DNA of 64,000 nucleotides from JAVKBW01 sp040222995 (GCA_040222995.1 JAVKBW010000097.1:124001-188000); one strand, 5' to 3'; positions 53,182 to 61,815 are shown, counted from the stretch's first letter. Program-made: numbers and translations. The notes: generated from the sequence alone by a model not told the origin.

Positions 53182-53751
53182 GTGATTACATCCCTGCCGA
53201 ACCTCCTCACACTGTCGCGTATTCTGGTCATTCCCGCGATTGTGACCCTGCTGTTCTGGCACGACCCGCTGGCGCGCTGGACGGCGTTCGGCCTGTTCGC
53301 CTTTGCCGGCATCACCGATTTTTTCGACGGCTATGTGGCGCGCCAGATGAACCAGATATCGCTGCTTGGCCGGTTTCTCGATCCGATAGCCGACAAACTG
53401 CTGGTTTCGGCTATCATCTTGATGCTGGTTGCAGCGGCGGACCTGACCGGCTTTCATATCATTCCGGCGCTGATCATTCTGGGCCGGGAAATTCTGGTTT
53501 CGGGCCTGCGTGAGTTTCTGGCTGAACTGCGGGTCGGCATGCCGGTCAGCAAGCTGGCGAAGTACAAGACGACGCTGCAGATGCTGGCGCTGGGATTTCT
53601 GATGGTCGGCGATGCCGGGCCGGCGTTTCTGCCGGTTCACGGTATCGGTATTGTCGGGATCTGGCTGGCTGCCCTGCTGACATTGGTGACCGGTATGGAT
53701 TACCTGCGCGCCGGATTGCACCATATGAAAGAAGACAAGCCTGCCGAATAG
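53182..53751 (+). CDS. pgsA: CDP-diacylglycerol-glycerol-3-phosphate 3-phosphatidyltransferase
   Basis: A 189-residue membrane enzyme making phosphatidylglycerol phosphate, the first committed step to phosphatidylglycerol and cardiolipin. The CDP-alcohol phosphotransferase motif is DGYVARQMNQISLLGRFLDPIADK, with all catalytic aspartates present. Four hydrophobic helices follow. The start is GTG 53182 after TGGAG. It heads a run with molybdenum cofactor genes, an arrangement common in Alphaproteobacteria. Confidence 0.94.
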   Translation: MITSLPNLLTLSRILVIPAIVTLLFWHDPLARWTAFGLFAFAGITDFFDGYVARQMNQISLLGRFLDPIADKLLVSAIILMLVAAADLTGFHIIPALIILGREILVSGLREFLAELRVGMPVSKLAKYKTTLQMLALGFLMVGDAGPAFLPVHGIGIVGIWLAALLTLVTGMDYLRAGLHHMKEDKPAE

Positions 53752-53784
53752 AAAAGCGGCGGCGCGGACGGTGTTGGTGATCGA

Positions 53785-54297
53785 ATGAAAATCCTCGGAC
53801 TGGCGGGATGGAGTGGCAGCGGCAAGACGACGCTTGTCCGCAAGCTGATTCCGGAACTGATCCGGCGCGGGGTTACCGTTTCGACCATCAAACATGCCCA
53901 TCACGCCTTCGATGTCGACAGGCCGGGCAAGGATTCCTACGAGCATCGGGCGGCGGGCGCCTCGCAGGTTCTGGTATCGTCGGCCAACAGATGGGCGCTG
54001 ATGACCGAATTGCGCGGTGCGCCGGAACCGGGATTACGCGATCTGATTGTCGAAATGGCGCCGGTCGATCTGCTGCTGGTCGAAGGGTTCAAGAAGGACA
54101 CGCATGCGAAACTGGAAATTTACCGGCCGTCGGTCGGCAAGCCGATGCTGTGTCCGGACGACCCGGCGATTATCGGCATCGCCAGTGATGCAGATCTGCC
54201 GTCGGTCTCGGTTCCGGTAGTCGACCTGAATGATATAGCGGCGGTCGCCGATTTTGTGCTGGCGCACGCGGAGAGCGGATTTGGCGCAACTGAGTGA
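53785..54297 (+). CDS. mobB: molybdopterin-guanine dinucleotide biosynthesis adaptor protein B
   Basis: A 170-residue P-loop GTPase: the Walker A is GWSGSGKTTLVRK, with FDVDRPGKDSYEHRAAGASQVLVSS typical of MobB. It assists MobA in attaching GMP to molybdopterin, supplying bis-MGD enzymes such as the one at 10.5-12.6 kb. It overlaps the moeA start by 17 bp. No mobA is present nearby. Confidence 0.93.
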   Translation: MKILGLAGWSGSGKTTLVRKLIPELIRRGVTVSTIKHAHHAFDVDRPGKDSYEHRAAGASQVLVSSANRWALMTELRGAPEPGLRDLIVEMAPVDLLLVEGFKKDTHAKLEIYRPSVGKPMLCPDDPAIIGIASDADLPSVSVPVVDLNDIAAVADFVLAHAESGFGATE

Positions 54298-55540
54298 CGA
54301 TTGCTTTGCCTTTGACGGCCCGCTGATGCCGCTGGACGAGGCGCTGGCGCGTCTGGCCGAAACGATACGGCCGTCGGTCGGCAGCGAGACCTGTCCGCTC
54401 GACCGGGCGGTCGGCCGGTTCGCATCGGCGTCCGTCACCGCCAGCCGCAACGTGCCGCCCTATGCCAATTCCGCCGTCGATGGGTATGCCGTCGCCTTTT
54501 CCGGGGTGAATCCCGATGCGGAAACCGTGTTGCCGGTTATTGGCCGGGTCGCCGCCGGCCATCCTTTGGGGCGGCCGGTAAGGCCGACCGAGGCGGCGCG
54601 GATCTTTACCGGCGCGCCGCTGCCGGAGGGTGTCGATACGGTGATGATGCAGGAAGACTGCACCGTCGAGGGGGACACGGTTCGGCTGCGGCCAGGCATC
54701 AAGAAGGGATCGAACGCCCGCGACGCCGGCGAGGATGTGTCGGAAGGCGCGTCTATTCTCAGTCCGGGTCAGACTCTGACACCGCAATCAATCGGCCAGC
54801 TAGCGGCCCAGGGATTAACCGACATAGCGGTTTACAAGCCGTTGCGGGTTGCCGTTTTCTCGACCGGCGACGAGGTCGCCGAGCCGGGCCAGCCTGCCGA
54901 ACCGGGTCAGCTATATGATTCCAACCGTCACATGATCATGGCGTCGCTGCGGGCGATGAACTGTTCGGTGATCGACCACGGCATCATCCGCGACGATGCG
55001 GCGAAGATTGTCGGCACGATTGCCGCACTGGCGCATGAGGCCGATGTCATCATTTCCACCGGGGGCATGTCGACCGGTGAGGAAGATCATGTCCGCGCCG
55101 CCATCGAGACCCTGGGCCGGGTCGATTTCTGGCGTCTGGCGATAAAGCCGGGCCGGCCGGTCGGTCTCGGTCTGATCCGGGACGATGAGCGGACGGTGCC
55201 GTTGGTCGGCCTGCCGGGAAACCCGGTCGCGGCCTTCACGACGTTTCTGGTTCTGGCGCGGCCCCTGCTGTTGCGGCTGGCCGGCGCGGCGGATGTCGAC
55301 ATCACCCGGTATCGGGCCATTGCCGATTTCGACTACAGAAAAAAGCAGGACAGGCGCGAATTCGTGCGCACCGCGATTACCGGACGCGACCCGGCGTCGG
55401 GCCTGCCGGTTCTTGCCAAACACGGAAAGGGCGGGGCGGGGATGCTGTCCTCGCTGGTCGGGGCGACCGGCTTTGCGGAATTGCCGGAAGACCTGACGGA
55501 ACTGGAAAGAGGGGCGGTCGTTGACTATCTTCCCTTATAG
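54281..55540 (+). CDS. moeA: molybdopterin molybdotransferase
   Basis: A 419-residue MoeA, which inserts molybdenum into adenylated molybdopterin. Family features include the N-terminal VPPYANSAVDGYAV segment, the STGDEVAEPG motif, STGGMSTGEEDHV, KPGRPVGLG and GLPGNPVAAFTTF, followed by the C-terminal beta domain. The start is TTG 54281 with GGAG upstream; the open frame reaches 54254 but with no family match. It overlaps mobB. Confidence 0.94.
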   Translation: MAQLSDDCFAFDGPLMPLDEALARLAETIRPSVGSETCPLDRAVGRFASASVTASRNVPPYANSAVDGYAVAFSGVNPDAETVLPVIGRVAAGHPLGRPVRPTEAARIFTGAPLPEGVDTVMMQEDCTVEGDTVRLRPGIKKGSNARDAGEDVSEGASILSPGQTLTPQSIGQLAAQGLTDIAVYKPLRVAVFSTGDEVAEPGQPAEPGQLYDSNRHMIMASLRAMNCSVIDHGIIRDDAAKIVGTIAALAHEADVIISTGGMSTGEEDHVRAAIETLGRVDFWRLAIKPGRPVGLGLIRDDERTVPLVGLPGNPVAAFTTFLVLARPLLLRLAGAADVDITRYRAIADFDYRKKQDRREFVRTAITGRDPASGLPVLAKHGKGGAGMLSSLVGATGFAELPEDLTELERGAVVDYLPL

Positions 55541-55576
55541 GGATCCGCAATCGACTGTCAGAAACGAGGTGACGCC

Positions 55577-55828
55577 ATGAAACTGATGTATTTCGCCTGG
55601 ATGCGCCAGCGGATCGGCACCGGTCAGGAAGATGTCGCCTTGCCGGAAGAGGTGACAACGACGTCGGAACTGATCGACTGGCTTGCGGCGCGGGGCGGCG
55701 GCTATGCCGAGGCGTTCAAGGACCGGGCGGCGATCAAGGTTGCCGTCGATCAGGAATTTGCCGGGTTCGATACATCGATCCGGGAGGCCGGCGAAATCGC
55801 GTTTTTCCCGCCCGTTACCGGCGGCTAG
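55577..55828 (+). CDS. moaD: molybdopterin synthase sulfur carrier subunit
   Basis: An 83-residue ubiquitin-like protein ending in the diglycine FFPPVTGG, which carries the thiocarboxylate that supplies sulfur in molybdopterin synthesis. The first strand is MKLMYFAWMRQRIG. It lies 36 bp after moeA and 19 bp before moaE, its partner. Confidence 0.95.
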   Translation: MKLMYFAWMRQRIGTGQEDVALPEEVTTTSELIDWLAARGGGYAEAFKDRAAIKVAVDQEFAGFDTSIREAGEIAFFPPVTGG

Positions 55829-55847
55829 GTCAGGATCGGAACATTCA

Positions 55848-56315
55848 GTGACCGTACGCGTACAAAGAGAAGCTTTCGATACCGGCGCAGAGCTGGCGGC
55901 TTTGTCTGACGGCAGGACGGATATTGGCGGGGTCTGCTCGTTTACCGGACTTGTCCGCGATCTCAATGAAGGGGCGGGTGTTTCGACGCTGACGCTGGAA
56001 CATTATCCCGGCATGACCGAAAAAATGCTGCTGCGCATCGAACAGGATGCGCGGGACCGCTGGCCGCTGATCGATTGTCTGATCATTCACCGCTACGGCG
56101 CGATGCAGCCTGGAGAGCCGATCGTGCTGGTCGCCGCGGCATCGAGCCATCGCCACGCCGCGTTCGATGCCTGCGCCTATGTGATGGATTATCTGAAAAC
56201 CGAAGCGCCGTTCTGGAAGGTCGAGGATACCGAGGACGGTCAGCGCTGGGTCGATTCCCGGGACAGTGATTCGGCGGCCGCCGCGCGATGGCAGACGGAA
56301 CCGCCGAAATCCTGA
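55848..56315 (+). CDS. moaE: molybdopterin synthase catalytic subunit
   Basis: A 155-residue MoaE, which converts precursor Z (cPMP) to molybdopterin with MoaD. Conserved elements are GGVCSFTGLVRDLNEG, the EHYPGMTEKML helix, HRYGAMQPGEPIVLVAAASSHRHAAFDAC and the catalytic lysines in YLKTEAPFWKVE. The start is GTG 55848; a longer open frame overlaps moaD in another register and is not used. Confidence 0.94.
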   Translation: MTVRVQREAFDTGAELAALSDGRTDIGGVCSFTGLVRDLNEGAGVSTLTLEHYPGMTEKMLLRIEQDARDRWPLIDCLIIHRYGAMQPGEPIVLVAAASSHRHAAFDACAYVMDYLKTEAPFWKVEDTEDGQRWVDSRDSDSAAAARWQTEPPKS

Positions 56316-56334
56316 ATCCTGCTGCTGAAACTGG

Positions 56335-57240
56335 TCAGCCGACGCTTGCCTTGCGGGCCGCTTCCATCGGCCGGCGGACTTCAGCGTCATACGCCTCGAT
56401 CATCTTCTTGCAGACCGCGCCCGGCGTGAACGTGTAGTCGCCGATGCTGGCGATCGGGGTCACTTCAACCGCTGTGCCGGTCAGAAAGGCTTCGTCGGCC
56501 TTGCTCATCTCTTCCGGCTCGATATGCCGTTCGATCACCTCATAGCCCTGCGCCTTCGCCAGATCGATTGCGGTCCGCCGGGTGATGCCGTTCAGGAAGC
56601 AATCGGGTTTCGGCGTATGAAGTTTGCCGTCGATCAGGAAAAAGATGTTGGCCCCTGTCGCTTCGGCGACGTAGCCGCGATAGTCCAGCATCAAAGCATC
56701 GTTGTAACCGGCAGCTTCGGCCTTGTGCTTGGACAGGGTGCAGATCATGTACAGACCCGCCGCCTTGCTGTCGGTCGGAGCGGTGTTCGGGGCCGGCCTG
56801 CGCCAGTCCGAAATCATCATCTTCAGACCCTTCATCTTCGCTTCCGGGCTGAAATAGGCCGGCCATTCCCAGGCGGCGATGGCGACGTTGATCCTGTTCG
56901 CCTGTCCGGAAACACCCATCATTTCGGATCCGCGCCAGGCGACCGGACGAACGTAGCCGTCAACGATGCCGTTTGCCTGCATCACGTCGTAACAGGCCGC
57001 GTCGATTTGAGCGACGGTGTAGGGAATTTTGAAATCGAGAATTTCGGCGGACTTGAACAGCCGCTCGGTATGTTCGGTCAGCTTGAAGATCGATCCGCCA
57101 TAGGCCCGCTCGCCTTCGAAGACGGCCGAGGCATAGTGCAACCCGTGCGTCAGCACATGGAGCTTGGCGTCGCGCCAGGGCGTCAGACTGCCATTGTACC
57201 AGATCATTCCGTCGCGATCGTCAAAGGGGATCAAAGACAT
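56335..57240 (-). CDS. ilvE: branched-chain amino acid aminotransferase
   Basis: A 301-residue class IV transaminase for valine, leucine and isoleucine. The start MSLIPFDDRDGMIWYNGSL, the segment VLTHGLHYASAVFEGERAYGG and the PLP lysine in TAPTDSKAAGLYMICTLSKHKAEAAGYNDALML are diagnostic, as is ANIFFL. It is divergent from the petP-like gene, an arrangement kept in several Alphaproteobacteria. A second, shorter homologue is at 9.7 kb. Confidence 0.93.
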   Translation of the reverse strand: MSLIPFDDRDGMIWYNGSLTPWRDAKLHVLTHGLHYASAVFEGERAYGGSIFKLTEHTERLFKSAEILDFKIPYTVAQIDAACYDVMQANGIVDGYVRPVAWRGSEMMGVSGQANRINVAIAAWEWPAYFSPEAKMKGLKMMISDWRRPAPNTAPTDSKAAGLYMICTLSKHKAEAAGYNDALMLDYRGYVAEATGANIFFLIDGKLHTPKPDCFLNGITRRTAIDLAKAQGYEVIERHIEPEEMSKADEAFLTGTAVEVTPIASIGDYTFTPGAVCKKMIEAYDAEVRRPMEAARKASVG

Positions 57241-57333
57241 GGTAAACCATCCTCATGGATATTAAGATTCGGTCGTGGTTCGTGACTGCACGGGTCAAAA
57301 ACCGGGTTAGGGTAACAAATGCTTCCGTTTATC

Positions 57334-57370
57334 GTTGCAAGAGACACATTATGACGTGGCCGGTTGCAAG
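57334..57370. promoter_or_regulatory. direct repeat GTTGCAAG in the ilvE / petP divergent region
   Basis: GTTGCAAG occurs at 57334-57341 and 57363-57370 in the 163-bp space between divergent genes. It may be a binding site for the adjacent MarR-type protein. The spacing (29 bp) is not a whole number of helical turns, so support is weak. Confidence 0.3.
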
Positions 57371-57403
57371 TTTGATGTATCATTGCGAGGCAAATAAGTC
57401 AAC

Positions 57404-57961
57404 ATGGCTGACATAAATTCTCTTAAACCGACTCCACCGCCATCAGACGGTTCTGCTCCACGCGGTTCGACCGGCACGAAGCCTGGCGCCAACCCTTTGT
57501 TTTTGCGGGAAGAAGAACTTCGTCAGGCGATTGAGCTGCTGTTCTTCGCATACCGCGATTTCATTAGCGAACCAGATCGCATCCTTGCTGAAAAGGGCTT
57601 TGGCCGGGCGCATCACCGGGTAATTTATTTCGTCGGCCGAAACCCGGGCATCACGGTATCGGCGCTTCTGTCCATCCTGCAGATTACCAAACAGAGCCTC
57701 AGCCGGGTTCTGGGGCAACTCATCGACGATGGCTATATCAGTCAGAAAAAAGGCGAGAAGGACGGTCGTCAGCGGTTATTGAGCCTGACGCCGCAGGGCA
57801 AGGAGATGGAAAACCTGCTGACCGAGGATCAGCGGCAGCGGATCGCCCGGGCCTATCGCGAAGCCGGGCCGGAAGCCGTGGAGGGCTGGCGGACGGTGAT
57901 GATCGGCCTGATGTCGGATGACCGTGACCGCGAGCGGTTTGAACGCTCGCCGCGCCGGTAA
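57404..57961 (+). CDS. petP: MarR-family regulator (PetP-like)
   Basis: A 185-residue winged-helix regulator: AHHRVIYFVGRNPGITVSALLSILQITKQSLSRVLGQLIDDGYISQKKGEKDGRQRLLSLT is the MarR DNA-binding core with its wing. The first 30 residues are a disordered proline-rich tail. Directly followed by an OmpR-type response regulator, it matches the petP-petR pair described in Rhodobacter, hence the symbol. The target genes are not known here. Confidence 0.85.
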   Translation: MADINSLKPTPPPSDGSAPRGSTGTKPGANPLFLREEELRQAIELLFFAYRDFISEPDRILAEKGFGRAHHRVIYFVGRNPGITVSALLSILQITKQSLSRVLGQLIDDGYISQKKGEKDGRQRLLSLTPQGKEMENLLTEDQRQRIARAYREAGPEAVEGWRTVMIGLMSDDRDRERFERSPRR

Positions 57962-57974
57962 CGCGGAACCCACG

Positions 57975-58661
57975 ATGTCGGCGGAAATCCATATTCTGGT
58001 CGTTGACGACGATATCCGGCTCCGCGACCTGCTGAAACGGTATCTGACGGCGGAGGGATTCAGAATCACCACGGCGGCTGACGCCCAGGAGGCCCGCAGC
58101 CGCCTGAAGGCGTATCAGTTCGATTTGCTTATACTGGATGTGATGATGCCGGGTGAAAGCGGCCTCGATCTGACGCGCGACCTGCGGCGGCAGAACCGGG
58201 TGCCGATACTGATGCTGACCGCGATGGGCCAGACCGAAGCGCGGATCAGCGGGCTCGAAGCCGGCGCCGACGATTATTTGTCGAAGCCGTTCGAACCGCG
58301 TGAACTGGTGCTGCGCATTCAATCCATTCTGCGGCGCCTGCCGGAACAGTCCGATATGCTGATCGACTCCGTCGTCAGGCTCGGCGACCATGTATTCGAT
58401 GTCGAACGCCAGGTCCTTTCGGTCGGCGATGCGCCGGTTCGGCTGACGACAACGGAATCCGCGCTGCTGTCGGCGCTGGCGCGGCAGCCGGGCGAGGTGA
58501 TGAGCCGCGAGGAACTGGCGGAACGGTGCAAGCTGAGCGGACAGGACCGGACAATAGACGTTCAGGTTACAAGACTGCGCCGGAAAATCGAATCCGATCC
58601 ACGGACGCCGCGATTTCTGCACACGGTGCGCGGGCGCGGTTACGTCCTGCGGCCGACATGA
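57975..58661 (+). CDS. petR: OmpR-family response regulator (PetR-like)
   Basis: A 228-residue two-component regulator. The receiver domain has acidic residues in HILVVDDDIRLRD, phospho-acceptor Asp in LLILDVMMPGESGLD, Thr in ILMLTAMG and Lys in YLSKPFEP. The C-terminal winged-helix ends RTIDVQVTRLRRKIESDPRTPRFLHTVRGRGYVL. ATG 57975 starts 14 bp after petP. Its likely partner kinase begins 12 bp downstream. Confidence 0.92.
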   Translation: MSAEIHILVVDDDIRLRDLLKRYLTAEGFRITTAADAQEARSRLKAYQFDLLILDVMMPGESGLDLTRDLRRQNRVPILMLTAMGQTEARISGLEAGADDYLSKPFEPRELVLRIQSILRRLPEQSDMLIDSVVRLGDHVFDVERQVLSVGDAPVRLTTTESALLSALARQPGEVMSREELAERCKLSGQDRTIDVQVTRLRRKIESDPRTPRFLHTVRGRGYVLRPT

Positions 58662-58672
58662 CGGGCTGACGG

Positions 58673-59989
58673 ATGAAGTTGCGCGTATATATCAAGAAAA
58701 TTCTGCCCCGTACGTTATACGGACGGGCGCTGCTGATCATCGTCATGCCGCTGATCCTGTTGCAGATCGTCTCAACCTGGATCTTCTATGACCGTCACTG
58801 GGACACCATTACCTGGCGGCTTGCGACGTCGATCACCGGCGATATCGCGATGGTCATCGACCAGATCCGGCGCGACCCGGAAAGCATGCCGGTCGTGTTC
58901 GATTCGGCGAAACTGGCGATGGACCTGACGATGCTGTACCGGCCCGGCGAAATCCTGCCGAACGAACAGGTCGAAGCGTCGGGTCTGCTGGACAGGTTGC
59001 TTGTCGGCGCAATGGATGAACGCGTCAAGAAGCCGTTCCGTATCGATTCATCCTCATTCACGGAAGAGGTCATCATCGATGTCCAGCTTGCCGACGGCAT
59101 CCTGACGGTGATTGTGCCGGGCCGCCGCGTGTTCAGCTCCACCACCTATATCTTCATCATGTGGATGGTCGGTACGTCGCTGGTGCTGTTCGCCGTTGCG
59201 TCCGTGTTCATGCGCAACCAGGTGCGGCCGATCCGACGGCTGGCGCAGGCGGTCGACAGTTTCGGCAAGGGGCGTGACACGGAATCGGATTTCAAGCCGG
59301 AAGGCGCGACAGAAGTGCGGCAGGCGGCACAGGCTTTCAACCTGATGAGCCAGCGCATCCGCCGCCAGATCCGCCAGCGCACCGACATGCTGTCCGGCGT
59401 CAGCCACGATCTGCGAACGCCCCTGACCCGAATGAAGCTGCAGCTTGCGATGCTGAACAAAAGTCCGGAAATCGACGAGCTGGGCGACAACGTTCAGGAA
59501 ATGGAAAAGATGATCGACGGCTACCTGACCTTCGCGCGCGGCGAAGGCGGGGAGAAATCCGTCGAGACCGACCTGACCGATCTGGTGGCCGACCTTGCCG
59601 ATCAGTGGCGACGCAACGGTCTGGCCATAGACCATCACAGCGAAGGCCGGATCGTTACCTGGCTGAAACCGGAAGGGTTCCGCCGTTGCCTCGATAATCT
59701 TCTGGCGAATGCCCGGCGCTATGCCGATCATGTCTGGGTGCAGGTCGGACGCCGGGGCGAGCGCATTGAAGTGGTGATCGACGACGACGGTCCGGGCATT
59801 CCGGCGGAAGAGAGGGAAAACGCGTTCCGCCCGTTCTATCGGCTTGATCGGTCACGCAATCCTGAAACCGGCGGCACCGGCCTGGGGCTGGCGATTGCGC
59901 GCGATATCGTCCGGGTGCATGGCGGCGATATCCTGCTGGAGGAATCGCCGCATGGCGGGCTTCGGGTCAGGGTCGGACTACCGGTCTAG
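58673..59989 (+). CDS. EnvZ-type sensor histidine kinase
   Basis: A 438-residue membrane kinase. Transmembrane helices near residues 15-40 and 155-185 flank a periplasmic sensor of about 115 residues. A HAMP domain (RPIRRLAQAVDSFGKG) precedes the H-box GVSHDLRTPLTRMKLQ, and the ATP-binding domain has N (LDNLLANARRYA), G1 (VIDDDGPGIP) and G2 (GGTGLGLAIARDIVR) boxes. It is in one operon with the petR-like regulator, which it probably phosphorylates. Confidence 0.93.
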   Translation: MKLRVYIKKILPRTLYGRALLIIVMPLILLQIVSTWIFYDRHWDTITWRLATSITGDIAMVIDQIRRDPESMPVVFDSAKLAMDLTMLYRPGEILPNEQVEASGLLDRLLVGAMDERVKKPFRIDSSSFTEEVIIDVQLADGILTVIVPGRRVFSSTTYIFIMWMVGTSLVLFAVASVFMRNQVRPIRRLAQAVDSFGKGRDTESDFKPEGATEVRQAAQAFNLMSQRIRRQIRQRTDMLSGVSHDLRTPLTRMKLQLAMLNKSPEIDELGDNVQEMEKMIDGYLTFARGEGGEKSVETDLTDLVADLADQWRRNGLAIDHHSEGRIVTWLKPEGFRRCLDNLLANARRYADHVWVQVGRRGERIEVVIDDDGPGIPAEERENAFRPFYRLDRSRNPETGGTGLGLAIARDIVRVHGGDILLEESPHGGLRVRVGLPV

Positions 59990-60008
59990 GGACCGGCGGC
60001 CAACCCCG

Positions 60009-60356
60009 TTACATCAGGCGCTGGCCGTTTTCGACCTTGTGATCCGGACTGACCAGAACGACCCCGCCATCGGCATCCATGAAGCCCAGAACCAGGCATT
60101 CCGACATGAACCGCCCGATCTGTTTGGCCGGAAAATTCACCACGGCGGCGACCTGTTTTCCCGGCAGGGTTTCCGGTGAGTAGTGCGCCGTGACCTGAGC
60201 CGATGTTTTGCGTTCGCCGATCTCGCTGCCGAAATCGATCCACATCTTGATCGCCGGCTTGCGCGCTTCGGGATAGGGTTCGGCGCGAAGGACCGTGCCG
60301 ACGCGAATGTCGACGGCCTGAAAATCGTCGTAACCGATGGTGTTGTCGTCAGCCAT
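60009..60356 (-). CDS. CsaA-like tRNA-binding domain protein
   Basis: A 115-residue OB-fold protein of the EMAP/CsaA (tRNA_bind) family: FQAVDIRVGTVLRAEPYPEARKPAIKMWIDFGSEIGERKTSAQVTAHY, followed by VNFPAKQIGRFMSECLVLGF. Homologues bind tRNA or serve as secretion chaperones. ATG 60356 (MADDNTIGYDDF) is chosen; the longer frame runs through the upstream terminator. It is convergent with the histidine kinase gene. Confidence 0.9.
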   Translation of the reverse strand: MADDNTIGYDDFQAVDIRVGTVLRAEPYPEARKPAIKMWIDFGSEIGERKTSAQVTAHYSPETLPGKQVAAVVNFPAKQIGRFMSECLVLGFMDADGGVVLVSPDHKVENGQRLM

Positions 60357-60402
60357 TTTCCGGCCCCCCAGTTTGATGCGCGGTGTCGTAGCATCGAAAC
60401 CG

Positions 60403-60444
60403 GGAATAAAAAAGATCGGGCCGCCCAAATCAATGGGCGGCCCG
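60403..60444 (-). terminator. Rho-independent terminator after the phasin gene
   Basis: On the minus strand, an 11-bp stem CGGGCCGCCCA / TGGGCGGCCCG with a six-base loop is followed by ATCTTTTTTATT. It lies 26 bp past the phasin stop and upstream of the CsaA-like gene. Confidence 0.9.
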
Positions 60445-60469
60445 AATCCGTGAAATCAGTGCGGCAAGC

Positions 60470-60970
60470 TTACTTGTTCAGCTTCGCGACCGATGTCTTA
60501 ACTTCTTCAAGGCTTTCGGTCAGGCGTGCGTTCAGTATTTCGAACGCTTCCGTCTGCGACTTGGCCACCATTTCGCTCAGTTCGCGAAGGTTGGAAACGG
60601 CATCGCCGATGGCGCCCTTGACGGCGTCAATCTGATCGGCAGCGGCCTTTTCAGGGGCGGCTTTCGGATCGACCTTTTTCGCGGCGACCGTTGCTTCATC
60701 CATGATGCTTTTCATGATTTCGCTCTGGCGCTTGAAAACAGCCTGCATGCCTTCAACCGATGTCTTGTTGGCGGCGGCGATCGCTTCGAAGGTTTTCTTC
60801 TGCGAGGCGAACAGTGCGCTGATGTCCATGTTCGGCGACTTGTAGGACGCCATGGTGGACGCGAAATCGCTGTTCAGGAACGGGTTTTTCTGCGGATCGA
60901 AGAAGGGGTTCTGCTTCGGATCGAGGAACGGATTATTCTTCGGGTCGAACATGTTATAGTAGTCAGTCAT
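60470..60970 (-). CDS. phasin-family protein
   Basis: A 166-residue phasin-like protein, expected to coat polyhydroxyalkanoate granules. The Phasin_2-type helical core is LFASQKKTFEAIAAANKTSVEGMQAVFKRQSEIMKSIMDEA to AVSNLRELSEMVAKSQTEAFEILNARL. The N-terminus carries an unusual tandem repeat of the type (D)PxxNPF(L/F) four times in about 25 residues (FDPKNNPFLDPKQNPF...). An AGGAG sits six bases before ATG 60970; the ATG two codons upstream is less likely. It has its own terminator and TGC-N3-GCA sites upstream. Confidence 0.88.
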   Translation of the reverse strand: MTDYYNMFDPKNNPFLDPKQNPFFDPQKNPFLNSDFASTMASYKSPNMDISALFASQKKTFEAIAAANKTSVEGMQAVFKRQSEIMKSIMDEATVAAKKVDPKAAPEKAAADQIDAVKGAIGDAVSNLRELSEMVAKSQTEAFEILNARLTESLEEVKTSVAKLNK

Positions 60971-61031
60971 TTTCATCTCCTGGGTTTCGGTCGTTGCCGG
61001 GACTCATCGTTCCGATGGTCCGGGTTCATGT

Positions 61032-61120
61032 TGCGGTGCAATATTCTGGCGTACATATAGCCGCTATTTTTCTAGGGTCAAGGAAAATTGTGCATTGCAA
61101 CAAAATAATGGTGCAGCGCA
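61032..61120. promoter_or_regulatory. three TGC-N3-GCA sites upstream of the phasin gene
   Basis: TGCGGTGCA (61032-61040), TGCATTGCA (61091-61099) and TGCAGCGCA (61112-61120) lie in the phasin upstream region, the last two 21 bp apart (two helical turns). PhaR regulators of phasin genes in Paracoccus and relatives bind TGC-N3-GCA-type sequences. No phaR gene is in the window. Confidence 0.55.
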
Positions 61121-61162
61121 TCAATTTCCGTCGCGACCGGTCGCGACGCCCGGGCGCCATAG

Positions 61163-61756
61163 TCAGGTATGGTTGTGTTGGGCCTTTCGGCGGAACGACA
61201 GTTCCAGGGATTCAAGGCGTCCCAGATGTTTGTCCAGCACCGCCATTGTCCTGCTCATGTCCGGGCTGTCGTCTCTGAACCATTCCCGCATCGTCAGGGC
61301 CCATACCGTAGCCAGCGCCTTCACCCTCACCATGCCGCGCAGGCCGTCACTGTCGATACCGGCGGCAGCCAGCATCCACGCCAGCGACCGGCGCGCCCGC
61401 GCCGCCACGGCCAACGCCGCTGCGGGATCGCGGGGCAGGTCCTTTACGACCCGCTCGATACCGGCCTTGTACGGCGTCATTGCATCGAACCGCCGCATCA
61501 TAACATCGAACAGCCTGTCCCGGTGGCTTTCTTCCGAGTCTTCCGGCCCGGTATCGCTTAATACTTCCCGGTCGACCCTTTCCATCAGCGCGGTCACGAT
61601 TTGCGTTTTCAGGCCGAAATGCAGGGAAAGGTCGCCGAGCGAAACACCCGCCGCTTCGGCGATGTCGGCCATGCCGGTCGACCGCCAGCCGCGGTCGGCG
61701 AACAGGCCGAAAGCGGCATCGACAATATCGTCGCGGGAAGGTTTTTTCCTGACCAT
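61163..61756 (-). CDS. TetR-family transcriptional regulator
   Basis: A 197-residue regulator. The N-terminal helix-turn-helix RDDIVDAAFGLFADRGWRSTGMADIAEAAGVSLGDLSLHFGLKTQIVTALMER is canonical TetR/AcrR, and the C-terminal ligand domain has the COQ9/RpsP-like segment RVKALATVWALTMREWFRDDSPDMSRTMAVLDKHL seen in alphaproteobacterial homologues. It follows YbjN on the same strand. Its target is unknown. Confidence 0.88.
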   Translation of the reverse strand: MVRKKPSRDDIVDAAFGLFADRGWRSTGMADIAEAAGVSLGDLSLHFGLKTQIVTALMERVDREVLSDTGPEDSEESHRDRLFDVMMRRFDAMTPYKAGIERVVKDLPRDPAAALAVAARARRSLAWMLAAAGIDSDGLRGMVRVKALATVWALTMREWFRDDSPDMSRTMAVLDKHLGRLESLELSFRRKAQHNHT

Positions 61757-61815
61757 ACCACTAATGTGGCGTCGAACGCGGCCAGATCAACGTTTGTTCG
61801 CGGTTTTGCGTGGCG

